Origin: Tenacibaculum pelagium
Lineage (GTDB): Bacteria > Bacteroidota > Bacteroidia > Flavobacteriales > Flavobacteriaceae
DNA length: 64,000 nucleotides
Reading direction: 5' to 3'
NCBI RefSeq assembly: GCF_014062345.1
Contig: NZ_JACGLS010000002.1
Coordinates: forward strand, 62,001 to 126,000
Shown: piece by piece, positions 46,131 through 56,217 of the stretch
Layout of the letters: each line of letters opens with the position of its first letter
How positions within the stretch are numbered: the stretch's first letter is position 1
Made by a program: the position numbers and the translations under genes
Notes under the pieces: model-generated
Database searches by the model: none
Told to the model about the DNA's origin: nothing
Seen by the model: the letters and a program-made list of their open reading frames with translations, nothing else

Positions 46131-48512
46131 TTATTTCTTCGGCAAAAACACCAACTTATTTTCACTCTTTTCTATATCAGACTGATTCAAGTTCATTTTT
46201 ACAAAATCGCCATTTACATATTTTTCTGCTTGGTCCTTATAGTGTTCGCTAAATACATTCCCCGATTGCCCAGTTGGTAAAATAGTAATACTGTTTTCTA
46301 CATCCGAAAAATCTATAATTCTACGAGTCGATGGTCCTGCGATGATTTTATAATACCCGGTACTATCAATCTTGTAAATTTGGTTATTAATTACCTGATC
46401 ACCTCCATTGGTTTCGAAAGGACCTACATTAAAAAACTTTCGCAACAATCCTCCCGCTTTTCCTATTGCATGCTCATACTCTACTGTAGTTACTCTTTTC
46501 CAATACCAACCATCTACATTTTCACCTAATTGCTTTTGTAAAAAAGCGATTGTATTTTGGAATGATTTATTTACAACATCCTGCTTAGTTTCTTTTTCTT
46601 TTGTTGAAATATCATCCCACCAAACCGAATTATCTTTTCTTACTTGAGCTGCTACTACTTTTTCTTCGAAAGGTGTATTTACAAATTGTTCAAAAGCATC
46701 ACCCATTTCATCTTTAAAAGTATTCTTTACAAACTCGTACCACAAACGCGTATAAATAACCGGAGCTACTTTCTTTTTTCCATAATGACCATCCCAATTT
46801 TTTAAAATATTAAATGCTTTTTTCTCGCTAGCAGTTAATTGAGTAACATCAATATCTTTAGCAATTTTCATTATATTTTCTGGTGCTACGGGTGATGTTA
46901 CATCATTAATCATTTCAGAAACATCAAACTTTGTCCAATCGTTTTTATCCTCTAACAAATATTCTATTCTTTTAGCTCTATCTTCTGGTAAATAATACCC
47001 AGGATATAAAACACCTGCAATAGAATCTGGTTGATTATTGGCTGAATACACATAATTCCAATCTGGATTTATCGCTTGCGGATTCTCTTCAAAATCAATC
47101 CATTCTACAATTTCATCTTTTCCAGAGGCTCCATCTAAAATCACCTTTGTGTTTAAACTATCTCGGTATTTATATAATTTTCCTGATGCAAACCAAGCAA
47201 TATTATCTTTTGCATCGCCATACATAATATTTAACCCAGGCGCATGTAATTTACTTGCTCCCACTTTAAAATCTGACAATGATTTTGCATGTGACATCTT
47301 GTAAGAAACATCTAATAATTGATTTTCTAATTTCGTGTAAATCCACTGCATTGCAATAGGACGTTCATCTTCTATAAAATCAATTAAACCATTCATAACT
47401 GGTCCGTGCTTACTAACTTTTACTTGGTAAGTAGTATCGGCACCTCCTTTAACTTTTATCGTTTTATCAATTAATTTATATTTCTGATACCCTTGTGGAG
47501 TTTTATATTCTAATGAATTGTTTGGATTGTTTTCTTCGTAGTAAAAATCAACATCATCATTTTCAAACATTGTTAATCCGTACGCATAATTACGATTGTG
47601 CCCCAATAATGGAAATGGAGTTAAAGCTAAATTAAATCCATACATTTCGTAATTAGGGGTTTTAATATGCGATTGATACCAAACTGAAGGTTGTGAAAAC
47701 CCGATATGCGGATCGTTTGCAAAAATCACTTTTCCATTTTTGGTTTTTTCTGGTCCTAATACCCATGAATTACTTCCGATAAATGGAGAAATTGGTAATT
47801 TATCAAGCAAATTATTCATTGCTTTTGCAAATTCTGCTTTTATCTCTGGGTTCTTTTGATTTTTAATCAAGGTTAAATTTTCAGTGCTTGCTCCGTTTAA
47901 TTCATTAAAATATACCTCGCCTAATTTCTCCTTTATTTCCGTTAACATCGGATCCGTTTTATGAGCAACTGCAAAACTAAATGCCATATACCCAAAAACA
48001 TTATATACATCTTTAACTGTATATTTTTCTTTATCAAGTCCAACTAAATAAAACTCTAATGGCTTAGCACCTTCATCAATAAATTGGTTAATTCCGTTCA
48101 AATAAGCTTCTGTCATCTTATAAGCTTCGGAATTTTTATCTAAATTTTGAATTGTTTTGGAAGCCGCTTCTTCAATTCCCAAACCAGAGAAAAACTTATC
48201 TGTACGCACTAACTCTTTTCCGAAAACCTCAGCCAATCTCCCTGCTGCAATTCTACGAATCAACTCCATTTGCCACAATCTATCTTGCGCATGTACATAA
48301 CCCAAAGCGGTATATGCATCTTGCTGATTTTGCGCATTAATATGCGGTACACCTACTTCGTCGTAGTACACTGTAACTTTATCAGAAATATTTGCTAATT
48401 CTAATTCTCCGTTATAAGTTGGATGCAATGTTTTAGTAAACAGCCAAACACCAACAAATAACAACACTACTACTAGTAAAAATATTTTGAAAATCTTTTT
48501 AAACAATTTCAT
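46131..48512 (-). CDS. Penicillin acylase family protein (N-terminal nucleophile amidase)
   Basis: 793 aa: N-terminal membrane helix or signal (about 5-25), alpha chain, and the autocleavage site with Ser247 as new N-terminal nucleophile in FIGSNSWVLGP. Downstream FANDPHIGFSQPSVWYQSHI and VYSANNQPD are family motifs. Such enzymes hydrolyse amide bonds of beta-lactam side chains, acyl-homoserine lactones or other acyl amides. Substrate is not predictable; signal quenching is one possibility. Confidence 0.9.
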   Translation of the reverse strand: MKLFKKIFKIFLLVVVLLFVGVWLFTKTLHPTYNGELELANISDKVTVYYDEVGVPHINAQNQQDAYTALGYVHAQDRLWQMELIRRIAAGRLAEVFGKELVRTDKFFSGLGIEEAASKTIQNLDKNSEAYKMTEAYLNGINQFIDEGAKPLEFYLVGLDKEKYTVKDVYNVFGYMAFSFAVAHKTDPMLTEIKEKLGEVYFNELNGASTENLTLIKNQKNPEIKAEFAKAMNNLLDKLPISPFIGSNSWVLGPEKTKNGKVIFANDPHIGFSQPSVWYQSHIKTPNYEMYGFNLALTPFPLLGHNRNYAYGLTMFENDDVDFYYEENNPNNSLEYKTPQGYQKYKLIDKTIKVKGGADTTYQVKVSKHGPVMNGLIDFIEDERPIAMQWIYTKLENQLLDVSYKMSHAKSLSDFKVGASKLHAPGLNIMYGDAKDNIAWFASGKLYKYRDSLNTKVILDGASGKDEIVEWIDFEENPQAINPDWNYVYSANNQPDSIAGVLYPGYYLPEDRAKRIEYLLEDKNDWTKFDVSEMINDVTSPVAPENIMKIAKDIDVTQLTASEKKAFNILKNWDGHYGKKKVAPVIYTRLWYEFVKNTFKDEMGDAFEQFVNTPFEEKVVAAQVRKDNSVWWDDISTKEKETKQDVVNKSFQNTIAFLQKQLGENVDGWYWKRVTTVEYEHAIGKAGGLLRKFFNVGPFETNGGDQVINNQIYKIDSTGYYKIIAGPSTRRIIDFSDVENSITILPTGQSGNVFSEHYKDQAEKYVNGDFVKMNLNQSDIEKSENKLVFLPKK

Positions 48513-48674
48513 TTGGGATTGATTTTCACCAAAGATAACAGAATTTTTATTTTAGGTTTTTGAGTAATCTTCTTTTTTATATACTACAATCTGTAAAAAT
48601 TTAATTTCGTTAATTCTTCAAAATCAATCAGAGATTGTTTGTATTTTTGTTCTACTAAAAAATTCGTTTATCAG

Positions 48675-49802
48675 ATGAAAAAAATTCAAATGGTTGACCT
48701 ACAAGGTCAGTACGCAAAAATAAAACCTCAAGTAAATAAAGCTTTCGAAAGTGTTTTAGACACTGCTTATTATATCGGAGGTCCAGAAGTTAAAGGATTC
48801 GGAAGCGATTTAGAAAAATATTTAGGTGTAAAGCACGTAATTCCTTGTGCAAACGGAACAGATGCTTTACAAATTGCAATGATGGGATTAGGCTTAGAGC
48901 AAGGTGATGAAGTTATTACTGCCGATTTTACTTTTGCTGCTACTGTAGAGGTAATTGCATTATTAAAGCTAACACCTGTTTTAGTAGATGTTGAGCCTGA
49001 TACATTTAACATTGATATTGAAGCTTTAAAAAAGGCGATCACTCCAAAAACAAAAGCGATTGTACCTGTACATTTATTTGGTCAGTGTGCTAATATGGAA
49101 GCTGTAATGGAAGTTGCTAAAGAGCATAACTTATTTGTAATTGAAGATAATGCACAGGCAATTGGAGCAGATTACACTTTTTCTGACGGAACTAAAAAGA
49201 AATCTGGAACGATTGGAAATGTAGGAACTACTTCTTTCTTCCCGTCTAAAAACTTAGGTTGTTATGGTGATGGTGGAGCTATTTTTACAAACGATGATGA
49301 TTTAGCACATACAATTAGAGGAATTGTAAATCACGGGATGTACAAACGTTATTACCATGATGTTGTAGGAGTAAATTCTCGTTTAGATAGTTTACAAGCT
49401 GCTGTTTTACAGATAAAACTACCTTTATTAGATTCTTACTGTGATGCTCGTAGAGAAGCAGCTATGTATTATACAGAAGCTTTCGCAACCAATTCAAATA
49501 TTATTACGCCTGCGATTAGCACTTTTACCACACATGTTTTTCATCAATATACTTTAAGAATTACCAATGGGAAACGAGATGAATTACATCAACATTTGTT
49601 AGATAATAATATTCCGAATGCGATTTATTATCCTGTTCCGTTACACGCTCAAAAAGCATATAAAGATGAACGTTATAATGAAGATGATTTTGCAATTACT
49701 AATCAATTAATTGATGAAGTAATTTCGTTACCAATGCACACAGAGTTAGATGAAGAGCAATTAGCTTTTATTTCAAAAACTATTAATGATTTTATAGGAT
49801 AA
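48675..49802 (+). CDS. DegT/DnrJ/EryC1/StrS family sugar aminotransferase
   Basis: 375 aa, PLP-dependent: VIPCANGTDALQIAMMGLGL, DNAQAIGADYTF, PLP-binding Lys in TSFFPSKNLGCYGDGGAIF, and GVNSRLDSLQAAVLQIKLPLLD. Such enzymes aminate nucleotide-linked keto-sugars for O-antigen or capsule synthesis; here no sugar pathway genes are near. ATG 48675 chosen (MKKIQMVDLQGQY); the frame starts earlier at 48639. A -7 box TATTTTTG lies at 48642-48649. Confidence 0.93.
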   Translation: MKKIQMVDLQGQYAKIKPQVNKAFESVLDTAYYIGGPEVKGFGSDLEKYLGVKHVIPCANGTDALQIAMMGLGLEQGDEVITADFTFAATVEVIALLKLTPVLVDVEPDTFNIDIEALKKAITPKTKAIVPVHLFGQCANMEAVMEVAKEHNLFVIEDNAQAIGADYTFSDGTKKKSGTIGNVGTTSFFPSKNLGCYGDGGAIFTNDDDLAHTIRGIVNHGMYKRYYHDVVGVNSRLDSLQAAVLQIKLPLLDSYCDARREAAMYYTEAFATNSNIITPAISTFTTHVFHQYTLRITNGKRDELHQHLLDNNIPNAIYYPVPLHAQKAYKDERYNEDDFAITNQLIDEVISLPMHTELDEEQLAFISKTINDFIG

Positions 49803-49809
49803 TCTATAT

Positions 49810-50211
49810 ATGAATCAAAAAATAAAAACGCTCAAAATAATTCATTTAGCATTAGTGGCTGGAGTTACTCTGGCTTACTTTTTACTCGGTGATTTTAAAA
49901 ATATATTGAATCTTGAAATTGACAATGCTTCGCTACCTTACTCTTTTATTCCTGCTGTAGCATATGTTTTAAGTAATTTTTTATTCAATAAAACTTTAAA
50001 AAACATACAAAAAGATTCTTCTGATGATGAAAAGTTTTCTATTTATCAAAGTGCCTCTATTATAAAATGGGCGGTATTAGAAGGGGCTTGTTTTTTAATT
50101 TTATTATTAAAACCTGAGTTTTTATTATTTGGAGTAATTCTTTTATTCTATATGATTCTTTTAGCACCTAAAGAAGATAAAATATTTCAACTTTTAAATA
50201 TTAAAAGTTAA
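49810..50211 (+). CDS. Small membrane protein of unknown function
   Basis: 133 aa, about four membrane helices (KIIHLALVAGVTLAYFLLG; LPYSFIPAVAYVLSNFLF; WAVLEGACFLILLLKP; LLFGVILLFYMILL), with small charged loops. No family recognised. It starts 7 nt after the aminotransferase stop and ends before a strong terminator. Confidence 0.65.
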   Translation: MNQKIKTLKIIHLALVAGVTLAYFLLGDFKNILNLEIDNASLPYSFIPAVAYVLSNFLFNKTLKNIQKDSSDDEKFSIYQSASIIKWAVLEGACFLILLLKPEFLLFGVILLFYMILLAPKEDKIFQLLNIKS

Positions 50212-50215
50212 GCAT

Positions 50216-50250
50216 AAAAAAAGCGAACTCAATTTGAGTTCGCTTTTTTT
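50216..50250. terminator. Bidirectional terminator between the membrane-protein gene and fabD
   Basis: AAAAAAAGCGAACTC/GAGTTCGCTTTTTTT, 15-bp perfect stem with 5-nt loop; A run and T run on both sides of a convergent pair. Confidence 0.9.
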
Positions 50251-50267
50251 ATTTACTTTATAACTTC

Positions 50268-51155
50268 TTAAGCTTCTATACTTGCTCCACTAGCTGTAAC
50301 ACTTCTATCAATCTTACGCATTAAACCTTGTAATACTTTACCTGGACCAACTTCAATAAACTCAGTTCCTCCATCTGCAATCATTGCTTGGATACATTGT
50401 GTCCATTTAACAGGTGCCGTTAATTGCTTCATTAAATTCTTCTTAATCTCTTCTGGATTTGTAACTGCACTTGCTGTTACATTTTGATATACTGGACAAG
50501 TAGGTTCACTAAAAGTAGTTTCTTCAATCGCTTTCGCTAATTCTTCACGAGCTGGCTCCATCATTGGTGAATGAAATGCTCCTCCTACAGGTAAAACTAA
50601 TGCTCTACGTGCTCCTTTTTCTGTTAATACTTCACAAGCTTTTTCTACAGCTTCAACTTCACCAGAAATTACTAATTGACCTGGGCAATTATAATTTGCT
50701 GCAACTACAACTCCATCAATCTCAGCACAAGTGTCTTCAACTACTTTATCCTCTAGTCCTAAAACAGCTGCCATAGTTGACTTCTGTATTTCACAAGCTT
50801 TTTGCATTGCTAAAGCACGTTTAGATACTAAGGTCAATCCATCTTCAAAAGATAAAACTCCGTTAGCTACTAATGCAGATAATTCTCCTAACGAATGTCC
50901 TGCAACCATTTCTGGTTTAAAATCATCACCTAACACTTTTGCTAAAATTACAGAATGTAAAAAAATGGCAGGTTGCGTAACTTTTGTTTCTTTTAACTCT
51001 TCAGCAGTACCTTCAAACATTACATCAGTAATACTAAAACCTAATATATCGTTAGCCTTTTCAAAAAGCTCTTGAGCTAATGGCGATTTTTCATATAAAT
51101 CTAATCCCATTCCTGTAAACTGTGCTCCTTGACCTGGAAAAATATATGCTTTCAT
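50268..51155 (-). CDS. fabD: Malonyl-CoA--ACP transacylase
   Basis: 295 aa: AYIFPGQGAQFTGMGLDLY, nucleophile VAGHSLGELSALV (Ser in GHSLGE), the acidic-region ANYNCPGQLVISG, and catalytic His in GGAFHSPMMEPAREEL. It loads malonyl onto ACP for fatty acid synthesis. ATG 51155 is chosen; a longer frame to 51251 runs into the neighbouring divergent gene. A TATGTTTG box lies upstream on the minus strand. Confidence 0.96.
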   Translation of the reverse strand: MKAYIFPGQGAQFTGMGLDLYEKSPLAQELFEKANDILGFSITDVMFEGTAEELKETKVTQPAIFLHSVILAKVLGDDFKPEMVAGHSLGELSALVANGVLSFEDGLTLVSKRALAMQKACEIQKSTMAAVLGLEDKVVEDTCAEIDGVVVAANYNCPGQLVISGEVEAVEKACEVLTEKGARRALVLPVGGAFHSPMMEPAREELAKAIEETTFSEPTCPVYQNVTASAVTNPEEIKKNLMKQLTAPVKWTQCIQAMIADGGTEFIEVGPGKVLQGLMRKIDRSVTASGASIEA

Positions 51156-51227
51156 TTTATTTGTTGTTTGTTTTATGCTGCAAACATACACATTTTTAAA
51201 ATCATTATTAATTAGTAACTTCGTTCT

Positions 51228-51932
51228 ATGACTGAGAAACTGAAAAACCAAGCACAGTTAATTTATTTAATTTTAGCCGCTTTATTTATTGCCTCTTTAG
51301 TAACTTCTAACTTAATTTTTCAGAAGTTTTTTTATTGGTACCCATTCAACATAGAAATTTTTGACGTTAAGCTTTTCGAAATTTCAGTAGGTCTTTTACC
51401 ATATCCAATCACTTTTTTAATTACCGATATTTTATCTGAAATCTACGGAAAGAAAAAAGCGAATCAAGTTGTAATCGCAGGTATTTTTGCATCTTTCTTT
51501 TCTTTAGGAATTATTTATGTTTCAAAAAATGTTCCTGCTACCTCATGGTCTACAATAGATAACACAACTTTTATTAATGTTTTTGGCGCTGCTCCATTAG
51601 CTGTATTAGCATCAATGTTGGCTTATTTAGCTGCTCAATTTATTGATATTAGAGTCTACCATTTTTGGAAAAACTTTACCAAAGGAAAACATTTATGGCT
51701 ACGTAATAATTTTTCGACATTCACCTCGCAAATAGTTGATACATTAACCGTATTAGTTTTGTTATGCTATTTTGGAATTATACAATGGAATTTATTTTGG
51801 GGTTTATTAATTAGTGGAGTACTTTTTAAAATGATGATTGCAGCCATAGACACTCCTATTTTATATTTAATTGTGTTTTTATTCAGAAAAAAATTCAATT
51901 TAAAAGTTGGTGAAGAGATTCGCAATATCTAA
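51228..51932 (+). CDS. Queuosine precursor transporter (YhhQ/VUT family)
   Basis: 234 aa, about six membrane helices. The family signature GLLPYPITFLITDILSEIYGKKKANQVVIAG and WLRNNFSTFTSQIVDTLTVLVLLC identify a VUT-1/YhhQ protein, which imports the queuosine precursor preQ0/preQ1 or queuine. Divergent from fabD; an ABC permease gene follows 9 nt later. Confidence 0.88.
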   Translation: MTEKLKNQAQLIYLILAALFIASLVTSNLIFQKFFYWYPFNIEIFDVKLFEISVGLLPYPITFLITDILSEIYGKKKANQVVIAGIFASFFSLGIIYVSKNVPATSWSTIDNTTFINVFGAAPLAVLASMLAYLAAQFIDIRVYHFWKNFTKGKHLWLRNNFSTFTSQIVDTLTVLVLLCYFGIIQWNLFWGLLISGVLFKMMIAAIDTPILYLIVFLFRKKFNLKVGEEIRNI

Positions 51933-51941
51933 TTTCGATTT

Positions 51942-53018
51942 ATGAAGAATTCTAATTCTCTTTGGCAAATTGCTATCCAAAAATTTAAGCAAAGTAAAAT
52001 TGGTATGCTTAGTTTTAGCTACATTATTCTTTGTGGGTTAATAGCTGTTTTTTGTTACGTTTTAGCTCCAGACAATAGCAACGCTGCCAACCAAATGCAC
52101 TTAGAAATTCATTCAAAAGCGCCTGGGTTTTCAGTTCAAATATTATCGATTCCTTCTGAAGAAAAAACAGCACAATCTTGGTTTTCAATTTTTATGGATG
52201 GAAAACAAAATTCAAGTTATGAAATTCCTATAAAATCCTATTCAATAAATAACAATCAATTAGAAGTAATTAAGTATTCTGATGGATTACCTAAAAACTA
52301 TTCACTCTCATTATTTAATAATCAACCTGAAGAATTTATTCAAAACCGAACTTTTTTATTCGGAACCGATAAATATGGTCGCGATTTATTAAGTAGACTA
52401 TTAATTGGAGCTAGAATCTCTTTTTTTATTGGCTTTATTGCTGTTTTTATCTCTTTATTAATTGGAATTCCTATTGGAGCAATTGCGGGTTATTTTGGAG
52501 GAAAAATTGACAACTTTATTATGTGGATCATCAACATCACTTGGTCAATACCAACTTTACTATTAGTTATTGCAATTACATTGGCTTTGGGTAAAGGCTT
52601 TTGGCAAGTATTTATTGCTGTTGGTTTGACCATGTGGGTAGAAGTTGCCCGTGTTGTTCGAGGGCAAGTAATCACCACGAAACAACAACAATATGTTGAA
52701 GCCGTAAAAGCATTAGGTTTCTCTGATTTCAGAATTATATTTAAACATATTTTACCGAATATTTTAGCGCCTATCATCGTTATTTCTGCGGCTAATTTTG
52801 CCGCTGCTATTTTAATTGAAAGCGGATTGAGTTTTTTAGGCATCGGGGCACAACCTCCTACTCCTTCTTGGGGTGCCATGATTAAAAATCATTATAACTA
52901 TATTATTCTTGGCAAACCTTTTTTAGCTTTAATTCCTGGATTGGCAATTATGAGTTTGGTAATGGCTTTTATGCTTATTGGAAACACATTACGTGATGCT
53001 TTAGATGTAAAATCTTAA
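51942..53018 (+). CDS. ABC transporter permease, DppC/OppC-like
   Basis: 358 aa. Membrane helix near the start (about 20-42), a periplasmic insertion of about 90 residues (NNSNAANQMHLEIHSKAPGF...), then the permease domain with five helices and the EAA loop EAVKALGFSDFRIIFKHILPNILAPIIVIS. It belongs to peptide/nickel-type importers. No ATPase, partner permease or binding protein is next to it, so the rest of the transporter must lie elsewhere. Confidence 0.88.
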   Translation: MKNSNSLWQIAIQKFKQSKIGMLSFSYIILCGLIAVFCYVLAPDNSNAANQMHLEIHSKAPGFSVQILSIPSEEKTAQSWFSIFMDGKQNSSYEIPIKSYSINNNQLEVIKYSDGLPKNYSLSLFNNQPEEFIQNRTFLFGTDKYGRDLLSRLLIGARISFFIGFIAVFISLLIGIPIGAIAGYFGGKIDNFIMWIINITWSIPTLLLVIAITLALGKGFWQVFIAVGLTMWVEVARVVRGQVITTKQQQYVEAVKALGFSDFRIIFKHILPNILAPIIVISAANFAAAILIESGLSFLGIGAQPPTPSWGAMIKNHYNYIILGKPFLALIPGLAIMSLVMAFMLIGNTLRDALDVKS

Positions 53019-53064
53019 TCTCAGCCGTTATAATTTTGTACTTTCGTTTTTAAAAAATATATAA

Positions 53065-53508
53065 ATGAATTTTAGCGTACAATTTAAAACAAGATGGTCT
53101 GATTTTGATGCCAATATACATATGCGTCATACTGCATATAACGATTATGCCGCTGAAGTAAGGTTGCGTTTTTTTAAAGAACATGATATCACTATCCAAG
53201 ATTTTACCAAAGAAAAAACAGGACCGATTCTATTTGAAGAAAACACCAAGTTTTTACGCGAAATTCACATGGGAACAGATATTTCTGTAAACCTTAAAGT
53301 TATTGGACTATCTAGTAAAGGTGAACGCTGGAAAATTCAACATGAAATTTTTAATGAAGCAGGAAAATTATCTGCAATTATCACAGTTTATGGAGCTTGG
53401 TTAGATTTAGAAAAACGTAAATTAACCACTCCTCCAACTAAATTTCAGACAATCTTTAATGAAGTTGAAAAAACTGAAGACTTTAAAGAGATTCTACTAA
53501 AAAGCTAA
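53065..53508 (+). CDS. Hot-dog-fold acyl-CoA thioesterase
   Basis: 147 aa, 4HBT type: VQFKTRWSDFDANIHMRHTAYNDYAAEVRLRFF is the thioesterase start with the catalytic Asp/His area; FLREIHMGTDISVNLKVIGLSSKGERWKIQHEIF is the long strand pair. It hydrolyses an acyl-CoA of unknown chain. Its stop shares a base with the nuclease start. Confidence 0.85.
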   Translation: MNFSVQFKTRWSDFDANIHMRHTAYNDYAAEVRLRFFKEHDITIQDFTKEKTGPILFEENTKFLREIHMGTDISVNLKVIGLSSKGERWKIQHEIFNEAGKLSAIITVYGAWLDLEKRKLTTPPTKFQTIFNEVEKTEDFKEILLKS

Positions 53509-54314
53509 TGAGTACTTCCAAAAAAATAAAACTTGTTATTACCATTATAGTTTTAATCGCTGGATGGTGGCTGCAACGAAAAGAAAATGCAGAAATTTCT
53601 TCTCAAGTACCTATTAAACATACTAATAATCCTGAAAGTTTTAATTATTTACCAACTTCAACTACTGGGGCTGTTGTTAAACACAATGGATATCAACTAT
53701 CATATAACGAACAACACGAGCAAGCTGAGTGGGTTGCTTATACATTAGATAAAAATGATATTATTTATACGAAGCACAAACGTCCTTTTTTTATTAGTGA
53801 TCCAAAAGTAAAAACAAAATCTGCTGATTGGAGAAATTATAAAAATTCGGGTTATGATAAAGGACATTTATGTCCTGCTGGTGATAAACGTTATTCTAAA
53901 AAAGCACACGACGAAACTTTTTATACGTCTAATATATCACCTCAAAAACACGATTTCAATGCTGGGATTTGGAATAAATTAGAGCAAAAAACTCGTTATT
54001 GGGCTAAGAAATACAATCATTTGTATGTAGTTACTGGCGGTATTTTAGAACCGAACTTAAAAACCATTGGTCGAGACAAGGTTTCAGTACCTAAGTATTT
54101 TTATAAAATTTTATTAGACTATACGCAACCTGAAATAAAAGCAATTGCTTTTTTAGTTCCACATAAAGAAAGCAATAAACCCCTTTATTATTTTGTAGTT
54201 TCAATTGACGATATTGAACAAAAAACTGGGATTGATTTTTTTCCTGATTTACCCGATACTATTGAAACAAAATTAGAGAGTTCTACTAGTTATAAGAATT
54301 GGAGTTTTAGATAA
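53508..54314 (+). CDS. DNA/RNA non-specific endonuclease (NUC1 type)
   Basis: 268 aa: N-terminal membrane helix or uncleaved signal (about 8-25), then the His-Me-finger nuclease. Catalytic DKGHLCPAGD (variant of DRGH) and SNISPQKHDFNAGIWNKLEQKTRYWAKKY contain the His general base and the Asn metal ligand. Likely secreted or surface anchored to obtain nucleotides or degrade extracellular DNA. Confidence 0.9.
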   Translation: MSTSKKIKLVITIIVLIAGWWLQRKENAEISSQVPIKHTNNPESFNYLPTSTTGAVVKHNGYQLSYNEQHEQAEWVAYTLDKNDIIYTKHKRPFFISDPKVKTKSADWRNYKNSGYDKGHLCPAGDKRYSKKAHDETFYTSNISPQKHDFNAGIWNKLEQKTRYWAKKYNHLYVVTGGILEPNLKTIGRDKVSVPKYFYKILLDYTQPEIKAIAFLVPHKESNKPLYYFVVSIDDIEQKTGIDFFPDLPDTIETKLESSTSYKNWSFR

Positions 54315-54326
54315 AAAATATTAAAC

Positions 54327-54929
54327 ATGAAAAAAGCATTAGTAATAACGATAATCTTTATAACGACTTCTATAAGTGCTCAAATGTACCAAGTTGTTCA
54401 CCCTAAAAAAATTAATAAAAAAGAATTTCATTCCTGTAAAATATTTTTTAAAAATGATAGTATTGCTAGTGGTTATGGAACATTTTTTCAAACCGGTTTT
54501 TACGGGATTCGATTTACTGACTCTATTCCTGAAAAAGAATATATTAAAAATTTCAAGCTCATTTCAATGATGGATTTTGAGAAGGTTGAGATGGTAAAAA
54601 ACTCAAAGAAAACTGTGTTCCACTCTATTAAAACAAAAGGTGTTTTTAAAAAATATATATTATTAAAAGTTTATGAATCCAACTTAATGACGCTCTACAG
54701 AAACCCCTTATATACTGAGATTTTTGGTTTTCATAAAAAGAATGAAGAAAAAGCTAAAATGTTAGGTTTTATGTTTAAAAATAAAACAAAAAAAATGCCT
54801 TCAAGAATTTTGAGAGTATTTAACGATTGTCCTCAAATAAAAAAGAATTACAAAAAAAAGATTTATAAAAATAATTATGAAAGTTTAATTCAAATAATAA
54901 ACGATTACGATAAATGTAAATCAAATTAA
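54327..54929 (+). CDS. Secreted protein of unknown function
   Basis: 200 aa with a signal peptide (MKKALVITIIFITTSISA). The mature part is Lys/Asn/Phe-rich, basic, and has two or three cysteines (SCKIFF, NDCPQ, DKCKSN). No family recognised. It follows the nuclease gene by 12 nt and ends before a terminator. Confidence 0.6.
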   Translation: MKKALVITIIFITTSISAQMYQVVHPKKINKKEFHSCKIFFKNDSIASGYGTFFQTGFYGIRFTDSIPEKEYIKNFKLISMMDFEKVEMVKNSKKTVFHSIKTKGVFKKYILLKVYESNLMTLYRNPLYTEIFGFHKKNEEKAKMLGFMFKNKTKKMPSRILRVFNDCPQIKKNYKKKIYKNNYESLIQIINDYDKCKSN

Positions 54930-54971
54930 GTTTGTCATTAATGAACAAACTTCTCAAAAATTACAGCATAG

Positions 54972-55000
54972 AAAAACCACATTTTTACAATGTGGTTTTT
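54972..55000. terminator. Terminator between two convergent secreted-protein genes
   Basis: AAAAACCACAT/ATGTGGTTTTT, 11-bp perfect stem with 7-nt loop; usable in both directions. Confidence 0.85.
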
Positions 55001-55023
55001 ATTACTTACTATATCTTTTATTC

Positions 55024-56217
55024 TTATCGTCTACTTCTAACTTCTCTAGATCTTGAACTATTCCCTTTTGACTTAGAATAATTTTTATTTCTACTCACTT
55101 TTGCTATAGACCTTGACGAATTACCTTTACTTTTATACCTACTATTTTGAGATCTTTTTGTTGAACTAGCTGTACGATTCCTAGAATACCCTCTTGAGGT
55201 ATTTTTAGTTTGAGTACTTCTAGTTGGTCTATTATATTTTTTTGATGTTTCTCTATTAGATCTTTTCGATATAACATTTCTATTTCTATCACTAGCTGTT
55301 CTTTTTCTTGAGATAGAACTATTAATCCCTCTTTCTCTAGAAATCTTTCTTGAATTTCTTGCTATTACTCGAGATTCATTAACCTTATAACCTCTATTAT
55401 TATTTGCGACTCTTGAGTTCCCTCTATTATTTTTACGATAGTTACGATCATTTTTTTGATACATAGTTCTTCTATGATCTTTTGATCTAAACTTTACACT
55501 TCTTGCACTAGCAACTCTTCTTCCTCTGTTAAAGTTTCTTACACTATTTCCTGGTCTATAATAATTACGATTTCTATACGATCTACCATAATATCCATCA
55601 TAATAATTGTCTCTGTATACTGTATACGAATATCTATTTGGAGAATAGAATCTTCTATAAGGACTATTCCAAACCACACATCTATCTACTACGGGTACCG
55701 CAAAATATCTATGGTATGGTCTATATACGTAATACCTGTTAAAACTATTAATATATCCTGTAAAGTTTAAGAAATTACCATAACTATTATAGTGCACAAA
55801 TAATCCTCCTACTCTAGACACACGTCCCCAACGGTTGTATCTAATAAATACATCTCCTGCCTGTACAATTCTTCCATAATGGTCGTAAAAAACTGGAATG
55901 TCTTCAATTTGTACTACCGCTCCATAATCGTCATACTGTACAAACGGATCATAATTAAACCCTGAATTAAAACTTATATTTACCCCAGGAGCGTTAAAAT
56001 TAACATTTACTCCATTTCTAGAACCATTTAAATAGAAATCGAATTGCCCATCTGGATACACAGCAAATTCAACTCCTCCTTCATTAAAAATAAACGATTT
56101 ACCATAGTTATAATACCTTACGTTTTCAATTGTATTTGTGCTAGTACTTAAATCTGATGCATTAATCGTAAATGATGTTAATAAAAGTCCGGTAAGTAAT
56201 AAAACAAAATTTTTCAT
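55024..56217 (-). CDS. Secreted protein with Arg/Ser-rich tail
   Basis: 397 aa: signal peptide (MKNFVLLLTGLLLTSFTINA), a domain of short tyrosine/glycine repeats of the type VQYDDYGAVVQIEDIPVFYDHYGRIVQAGDVFIRYNRWGRVSRVGGLFVHYNSYG (about 95-160), then over 190 residues rich in Arg, Ser, Asn and Lys ending SRSREVRSRR. The repeats resemble surface repeat proteins of Bacteroidota. ATG 56217 chosen. The tail is like that of the lipoprotein at 11580-12869. Confidence 0.72.
   Translation of the reverse strand: MKNFVLLLTGLLLTSFTINASDLSTSTNTIENVRYYNYGKSFIFNEGGVEFAVYPDGQFDFYLNGSRNGVNVNFNAPGVNISFNSGFNYDPFVQYDDYGAVVQIEDIPVFYDHYGRIVQAGDVFIRYNRWGRVSRVGGLFVHYNSYGNFLNFTGYINSFNRYYVYRPYHRYFAVPVVDRCVVWNSPYRRFYSPNRYSYTVYRDNYYDGYYGRSYRNRNYYRPGNSVRNFNRGRRVASARSVKFRSKDHRRTMYQKNDRNYRKNNRGNSRVANNNRGYKVNESRVIARNSRKISRERGINSSISRKRTASDRNRNVISKRSNRETSKKYNRPTRSTQTKNTSRGYSRNRTASSTKRSQNSRYKSKGNSSRSIAKVSRNKNYSKSKGNSSRSREVRSRR

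Noticed and set aside
51156-51251. Upstream extension of fabD
   Set aside because: It would overlap the divergent transporter start and lacks FabD homology; AYIFPGQGAQ is the normal N-terminus.
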